Below, one piece after another: positions 61,486 to 64,000 of a stretch of 64,000 bases of DNA. The DNA lies in contig JAFMSR010000008.1 of the NCBI GenBank assembly GCA_022818135.1, positions 32,445,100-32,509,099 of the forward strand, read 5' to 3'. Under the pieces are notes generated by a model. That model searched no databases. It had not been told where the DNA came from and worked only from the letters and a program-made list of their open reading frames with translations. A program made the position numbers and the translations under genes. Position 1 is the stretch's first letter. Each line of letters opens with the position of its first letter. The stretch comes from Saxidomus purpurata. Lineage: Eukaryota > Mollusca > Bivalvia > Venerida > Veneridae.

Positions 61486-64000
61486 TTCCGTAAGCGATAT
61501 TTCACGCAAGGCCTTAGAATTAGCATCCTTAACATCTGTGATATGTTTTTAAGTAACGGTTTTAATTAAATATGCATTATATCGGCGCATCGATCTATTG
61601 ATATGTTCCAGTATAAGTTGTCATAAATAATGGAATTATTGATAAACTATTTCGTAGAATCAAACTAAAAATTTTACAGATATACTTTGTACACGATTTA
61701 TTTTTTTTTTTTTTTCCTTATGTACATTTTCGATATAAAGTATAAATCTGATCAGCACATCCGATGGGAACTTTCAGCTTTTTTTGTATATCTAATTTAC
61801 TACGTTTGGCACAAGTATCGGCAGTGAAATATAAATCCTCAACTTATACCTTAGAAATTTCAAAACAACAGCTGATTACTATGAAAGGTGCACATTAATT
61901 CTTATCATGCACTTAATTGACGCTGCAAAAGTTTTATGTGTTCTAACACGAGCGTGTCTTGGATTGTAAGATAAACAACATAAGTTACAGAAGTAGGCAG
62001 GTTTATTTAGTGCACCCGAAAATTAAATGTTGACATTCCGTGGCATGCCTGTCAAAAATTGGCCAATGCTTTTCGTGATATGTCTGGAGAACGAAGCAAA
62101 AATTGACTTTAAGCAAAGTCAGTTTTCAACTGAAGATCTTACCTCTGACTCTCTAACCAGGCGTAATGTAAATAGATGTCTGAATGAAATCAGTCGTGCC
62201 CGAGTAGCAGCTTGTTTTAGAATATATAGTTATAAACATCTACCAAAAGTTTCTATAAGTGCTCTTTTTTGTTATTTTGCACCTGGTACTTTAGTTGAAA
62301 AGGTGATTGTAAGGAGACCTAAGTCGATAGGTAATTTATTTAATTCTTGAAATAAATAAAACATGCTTAAGAAGTAATGACTGTGTATATTTGAATGATT
62401 GCATATGTCTTACTCGCTAAAAGAGAGGGACACAAGATTAAATAAATTAAAGATGCTCTTTTTCAATGTTATTTTTGATTTCCATATACCCTTACATCTA
62501 GTTTGTTTGCAGTAATGGTAAAATGCAACCGCTTGCTCAAAATAACATGGAGCATATAATATCGTTCAGGCTATAGTTTATAGACTCTTCTTGATATTAG
62601 TTATTCATTTGAGTACCGAATGCATTTTTGTGGGCTATAGACGCATTAGTTTTCATTAGAGATTTGATTGTTTTCAATGATGAAAGACGTGTCAGCTTAA
62701 ACCTAATCCGAGACCGAAGATGAAATTTTTATGCAACGATGTTTTGTAGTGCATGTGATTTGAACTGTTGCATTATACAGATGGCGTATTGTCATGGATC
62801 CTTCAGACTGCAGACTGCAATGCAAAATACAAAATGATTGAATGAAAAACAAATCATCAATTTCAGACGCAGTCTCAATTTATGAATAATGAAATGTCTC
62901 TCAGGCATAGCGGCGCAAGAAAGTTGATCTGCTGCTATTAAAGATTTCGTCAGATAATATTCTTGTATGCTAGTGTGCTCTTCTTACGCAATATGATGGT
63001 TTCTTTCCTGTGCATAATTGCGTTTACGCGTTGTGCCATATGCATTCGTGATGCGATGCCCTGATGTTGTATGCCACACGGTTTAACAGGTCAAGACAGG
63101 AATGGGAAGTGAGCGAAACAAGCAAGTGAAGTAAAATAACATGTCAGGAAAGAATAAAACATCAAAAATACGAAAAGACAATATAAGGGCAAAGACGTGC
63201 ATGACATGTCGTAATAGAGGCTTTTGCAGAATAGATGACGCCCTAAAATGCATCAAGGACAATAGTTTTTGTGATTACATCGAACCTGTAATGTTTGCGT
63301 AAAGTAGGGTGATTTTCATGCCGATTAGATTTACCATAGTGAAACAACGCCGATTGAAATACCAACCAATGGTATTTGAATCGATGTCACCATTTGTAAG
63401 AAAAAGGAAAGACATATCAAAGAAATAATAACACACGTGAGCATGAACTAAGTCTGAGGATTATGAATGCAAAGAGCATCCTTTCTCACAGATCACATTT
63501 TCATTATACTATGTATAAAAGAGATGTAAATGAAATGTAAATAAAATGTTATATATATGAAGACCGAGGTGGGAAAAAAGACAAGGTGTGACTTATGGTT
63601 ATCTGCATTTAGACTGACTAAATATCATGATGTTTTCACGTTCATTTTTGTCATAAAATGGTTTCTAACACACAATCTTGTCATAAAAGTTCAAGAACTA
63701 GAACACATAATGCTTTTTGCCAAGACAATCTATTTTTAAAAGCTTTTTAAAATGTTGAAATATGACGTTGAGTGACTTCCAAAACATGCTACAAAATCAT
63801 AAGACATTTAGCCTAAAACACTTTCAATTTGCAAGATCTACACTGCTTTTACTCTTACTCAAATTGAATGAATGTGCAATGTTGTATAATGTTCAGCAAA
63901 ACAAAGCACTTACCACTGACATCAGAATACTTAATGATGTTCGTGATGTCATATTCGTTAACTCTTTATGTAGCTTACTTTAAATGACCATAACTTTGTT
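61486..64000. other. AT-rich stretch with unassigned frames
   Basis: A 107-codon frame at 62027-62350 (for example LTRRNVNRCLNEISRARVAA) and a 73-codon frame at 63762-63983 have clear stops, but I recognise no domain. There is a T homopolymer at about 61699-61715. Nothing else can be supported. Confidence 0.35.

Overview
The window is AT-rich metazoan nuclear DNA with no convincing host gene. The degenerate non-LTR reverse transcriptase pieces, several tRNA-headed SINEs with a shared tail, and frequent ACATGTACATGTA-type words fit a mollusc, most likely a bivalve. That taxonomic call is an inference from repeat style, not from a marker gene. Almost all of the open reading frames are short (60-150 codons), start and stop at random relative to each other, and show no family I recognise. 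I read the region as intergenic or intronic sequence built from old transposable elements.

Layout: 1-590 is an unusually CpG-rich block dense in TACG words. From 591 to 20544 there is mostly featureless AT-rich DNA with one SINE (5489-5745) and a diverged repeat pair (about 9490 and 12880). From 20545 to 38870 there are two SINEs of one family, four diverged same-strand copies of a roughly 220-bp repeat (R1), a 31-bp tandem triplet, and a broken LINE reverse transcriptase on the minus strand that ends in a suspicious poly(A) tract (34957-35151). A LINE C-terminal zinc-knuckle remnant lies at 44352-44711.

The most interesting object is at 46503-46914. It is a complete, very small LTR retroelement of about 412 bp on the minus strand. 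It has two LTRs of about 145-148 bp, a primer-binding site resembling a tRNA-Lys complement, a polypurine tract, and no protein. Each LTR carries a full tRNA-like cloverleaf with TGT anticodon and Pol III A and B boxes. It appears to sit inside the D-arm of a tRNA-derived SINE.

From 50640 to 61485 there are three copies of another repeat (R2), one of them split by a fold-back element. There is also a nested-palindrome fold-back element (52677-52984), a SINE with perfect 11-bp target-site duplications (54064-54273), and a minus-strand Glu-like SINE with an A-rich tail (56987-57302). Nothing here works together as a pathway. The interactions are between transposable elements: LINE remnants that may once have moved SINEs, nested insertions, and shared tails. 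Homopolymer-rich tracts at 34957-35151 and 61309-61395 may be assembly errors.
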